A model generated the notes under the pieces. It ran no database searches and was not told where the DNA came from. It saw only the letters and a program-made list of their open reading frames with translations. Shown here piece by piece: positions 62,218-64,000 of a DNA stretch of 64,000 bases. The DNA comes from Sphingobium arseniciresistens (GTDB lineage: Bacteria > Pseudomonadota > Alphaproteobacteria > Sphingomonadales > Sphingomonadaceae): NCBI GenBank assembly GCA_029167225.1, contig JARFNK010000008.1:1-64000 (forward strand). The letters run 5' to 3'. The translations under genes and the position numbers were made by a program. The stretch's first letter is position 1; every line of letters begins with the position of its first letter.

Positions 62218-64000
62218 ATGGTGGCTATGAAACACGGCTTACCTCAGCCGGAGGAACTTCGCGGCTTCATTCGGCGCTATCGCAGCGCTTTCGTGACGGT
62301 CGTCGTGCTCAGCGCGATCCTGAACGTGCTGGTGCTTGGCGGTTCGCTCTACATGATGATGGTCTATGACTCGGTGCTGCCAAGTCACAGCATTCCGACG
62401 CTTGCCGGCCTCTTCCTCATGCTGGTCATGGTGTACGGTTTCCAAGGCGTGTTCGACAACATGCGCACCCGCATCCTGGGCGATGTCGCCAATGCCTTCG
62501 ATCGCGCCCTGTCGCGCCGGGTACAGCGGGCGATCGCCGACGGATCCCTGCATGGCGCCCGCGGCGCCGGCGACGGCCTCGCGCCGATGCGTGACCTCGA
62601 AAGCGTCCGCAGCTTCCTCTCGGGCTCAGGCCCCTCGACCCTGATCGACCTGCCCTGGATGATCTTCTTCATCGGCGTGCTGTCGCTGCTGCACATCTGG
62701 CTGGGCGTGACCGCGCTGGCCGGGGCGGTGGTGCTGGTCGGCTTGACGATCGCGACGGACCGCGCCAGCAAGGAACCGATGGGCCGCGTGGCCGCGCTGT
62801 CCGCCTATCGCAATGCGCAGGCCGAATCGAACCTGCGCCATGTCGAGATGCTGACGGCGCTCGGCATGCGCGGCCGCATGGACGATCGGCTGCAGGAAAT
62901 GAACAGCTACCATCTCGCCTCGCATTCGCGGATGGCGCAGGTGACGGGCATGTTCGGCGGCTTCTCCAAGATCGGTCGCATGTTGCTGCAATCGGCGATC
63001 CTCACCGTGGGCGCGCTGCTCGTGATCGACGGCAAGGCATCGGGCGGCGTCATCTTCGCCTCCTCCATCCTGTCGGCACGGGCGCTGGCGCCGGTGGACC
63101 AGGCAATCGCCAACTGGCGCGCCTTTGCCGCCGCGCGCATCGGCTGGACCCGGCTTTCGACGCTGCTGGCCACCGTGCCGGCCCATGTGCCGCCCAAGGT
63201 TCGCCTGCCCAAGCCGGAGGCCGAGCTTGCCGTGCAGCAGATCCTGCTTGCCGCACCCGGTTCGCAGTCGCTCATCCTGCAGAGCATCGACTTCAAGCTG
63301 GAAGCGGGTGATGGCGTTGCCATCATCGGCCCCAGTGGCTGCGGCAAATCATCGCTGGCGCGGGCGATGGTCGGCGTTTGGCGGCCGCTGCGTGGCAGCG
63401 TGCGGCTGGACGGCGCCTCGCTGACCCAGTGGGACGGCGATGCGCTTGGGCAGGCGATCGGCTATCAGCCGCAGCTGCCCAGCCTGCTGGACGGCACCAT
63501 CGCCCAGAATATCGCGCGTTTCGAACCCGATGCACCGTCCGAGGTCGTCATCGCGGCGGCCAAGGCGGCCGGCGTGCATGACTTGGTCGTCGCCATGCCG
63601 CAGGGCTATGAAACCCCGGTCGGCCTGGATGGCGCCAACCTGTCGGTGGGCCAGCAGCAGCGCATCGCGCTCGCCCGTGCGCTGTTCCGCGATCCCTTCC
63701 TGGTGGTACTGGACGAACCCAATGCCAATCTGGACGCGGAAGGCGATACGGCGCTGGAGGCCGCGATTGCAGCCGTGCGCGCCCGTGGCGGCATCGTCGC
63801 GGTCATCTCGCACCGTCCCTCGGCACTGGCGCATGTCAACAAGGTGCTGTTCCTGCGCAACGGCATCATGGAGACCTTTGGCCTGCGTGACGAAGTGCTG
63901 CAGCAGATCACCGGTCGTACCCGGCCCAACAGCTTCCCGCAGCCGCGATCGACATGGCAGCAGCCTGCCGGTCCTTCCGCCAATGCGCCGGAGAATAATT
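62218..64000 (+). CDS. Type I secretion ABC transporter (PrtD/HasD-like), truncated by the window end
   Basis: Inner-membrane ATP-driven exporter of RTX proteins; 594 residues visible, open at the right edge. Membrane domain with hydrophobic segments near 22-45, 60-78, 142-180 and 245-272, then a nucleotide-binding domain: Walker A GPSGCGKSS (371-379), Q-loop YQPQLPSLLDGTIAQNIA, signature LSVGQQQR (475-482, where LSGGQ is usual), Walker B FLVVLDEPNANLD and SHRP switch His. AAGGAAG lies before ATG 62218. The last visible residues are a Pro/Gln-rich tail. The likely substrate is the RTX-GH12 protein at 25907-28942. The membrane-fusion partner should lie just beyond the window. Confidence 0.93.
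   Translation, partial: MVAMKHGLPQPEELRGFIRRYRSAFVTVVVLSAILNVLVLGGSLYMMMVYDSVLPSHSIPTLAGLFLMLVMVYGFQGVFDNMRTRILGDVANAFDRALSRRVQRAIADGSLHGARGAGDGLAPMRDLESVRSFLSGSGPSTLIDLPWMIFFIGVLSLLHIWLGVTALAGAVVLVGLTIATDRASKEPMGRVAALSAYRNAQAESNLRHVEMLTALGMRGRMDDRLQEMNSYHLASHSRMAQVTGMFGGFSKIGRMLLQSAILTVGALLVIDGKASGGVIFASSILSARALAPVDQAIANWRAFAAARIGWTRLSTLLATVPAHVPPKVRLPKPEAELAVQQILLAAPGSQSLILQSIDFKLEAGDGVAIIGPSGCGKSSLARAMVGVWRPLRGSVRLDGASLTQWDGDALGQAIGYQPQLPSLLDGTIAQNIARFEPDAPSEVVIAAAKAAGVHDLVVAMPQGYETPVGLDGANLSVGQQQRIALARALFRDPFLVVLDEPNANLDAEGDTALEAAIAAVRARGGIVAVISHRPSALAHVNKVLFLRNGIMETFGLRDEVLQQITGRTRPNSFPQPRSTWQQPAGPSANAPENN

Overview
This window looks like a high-GC alphaproteobacterial chromosome, most likely a sphingomonad (Sphingomonadaceae such as Sphingobium, Sphingomonas or Novosphingobium). 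The evidence is the presence of alphaproteobacterial marker families (DUF1192, the DUF1013 cell-cycle regulator TrcR), short palindromes of a kind common between sphingomonad genes, and a long exopolysaccharide locus with a secreted RTX enzyme. No rRNA, tRNA or CRISPR array was recognised.

Region 1 (1-1.7 kb) is the right-hand end of a probable integrative element. It holds a P4-type tyrosine integrase, a strong terminator-like hairpin and a tRNA-3'-end-like sequence that may be the attachment site; the rest of the element lies left of the window.

Region 2 (2-25.7 kb) is core chromosome. It carries a PIG3-type quinone oxidoreductase, DUF1192, clpA, a lipoprotein and membrane-protein pair, a secreted Gly/Met-rich protein, a GST, an LpxH-like phosphoesterase with a GT4 glycosyltransferase, trcR, an acyl-CoA ligase, a GIY-YIG protein among palindromic repeats, msrA, a sorbosone-dehydrogenase-like protein, small unknowns and a PaaI thioesterase. 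A leftward run follows (M17 aminopeptidase, MarR, NlpC/P60, argC), then a DUF4163-type lipoprotein, rimO and a methyltransferase.

Region 3 (25.9-64 kb) is a large exopolysaccharide locus in several transcription units. A leftward unit encodes the export machine (Wza-like lipoprotein, a small unknown, an outer-membrane beta-barrel and a Wzc/BYK co-polymerase with tyrosine autokinase), ending at a strong terminator near 34.8 kb. Around it lie two Wzy/WaaL-like polymerases or ligases, two Wzx-like flippases, a WecG/TagA/CpsF transferase and a GMC oxidoreductase. A tightly overlapped rightward operon (45.8-51.3 kb) encodes GT4, SDR, GT4, GT2 and an acyltransferase. A second (53.7-57.6 kb) encodes what looks like a complete GDP-D-glycero-D-manno-heptose pathway, including a fused guanylyltransferase-phosphatase. 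A third (57.7-62.1 kb) encodes GT4, flippase, GT2 and a methyltransferase. The window ends inside a type I secretion ABC transporter.

The most unusual content is the set of degradative and secreted partners in this locus. These are a 1011-residue protein joining a GH12 endoglucanase-like domain to cadherin-like and RTX repeats, a GH5 lipoprotein, a LapG-like C93 cysteine protease and the type I transporter. Together they suggest a polysaccharide with beta-glucan-like linkages, probably heptose-containing, that is remodelled or released by its own secreted hydrolases. Homology statements rest on motifs read by eye; no database search was run.
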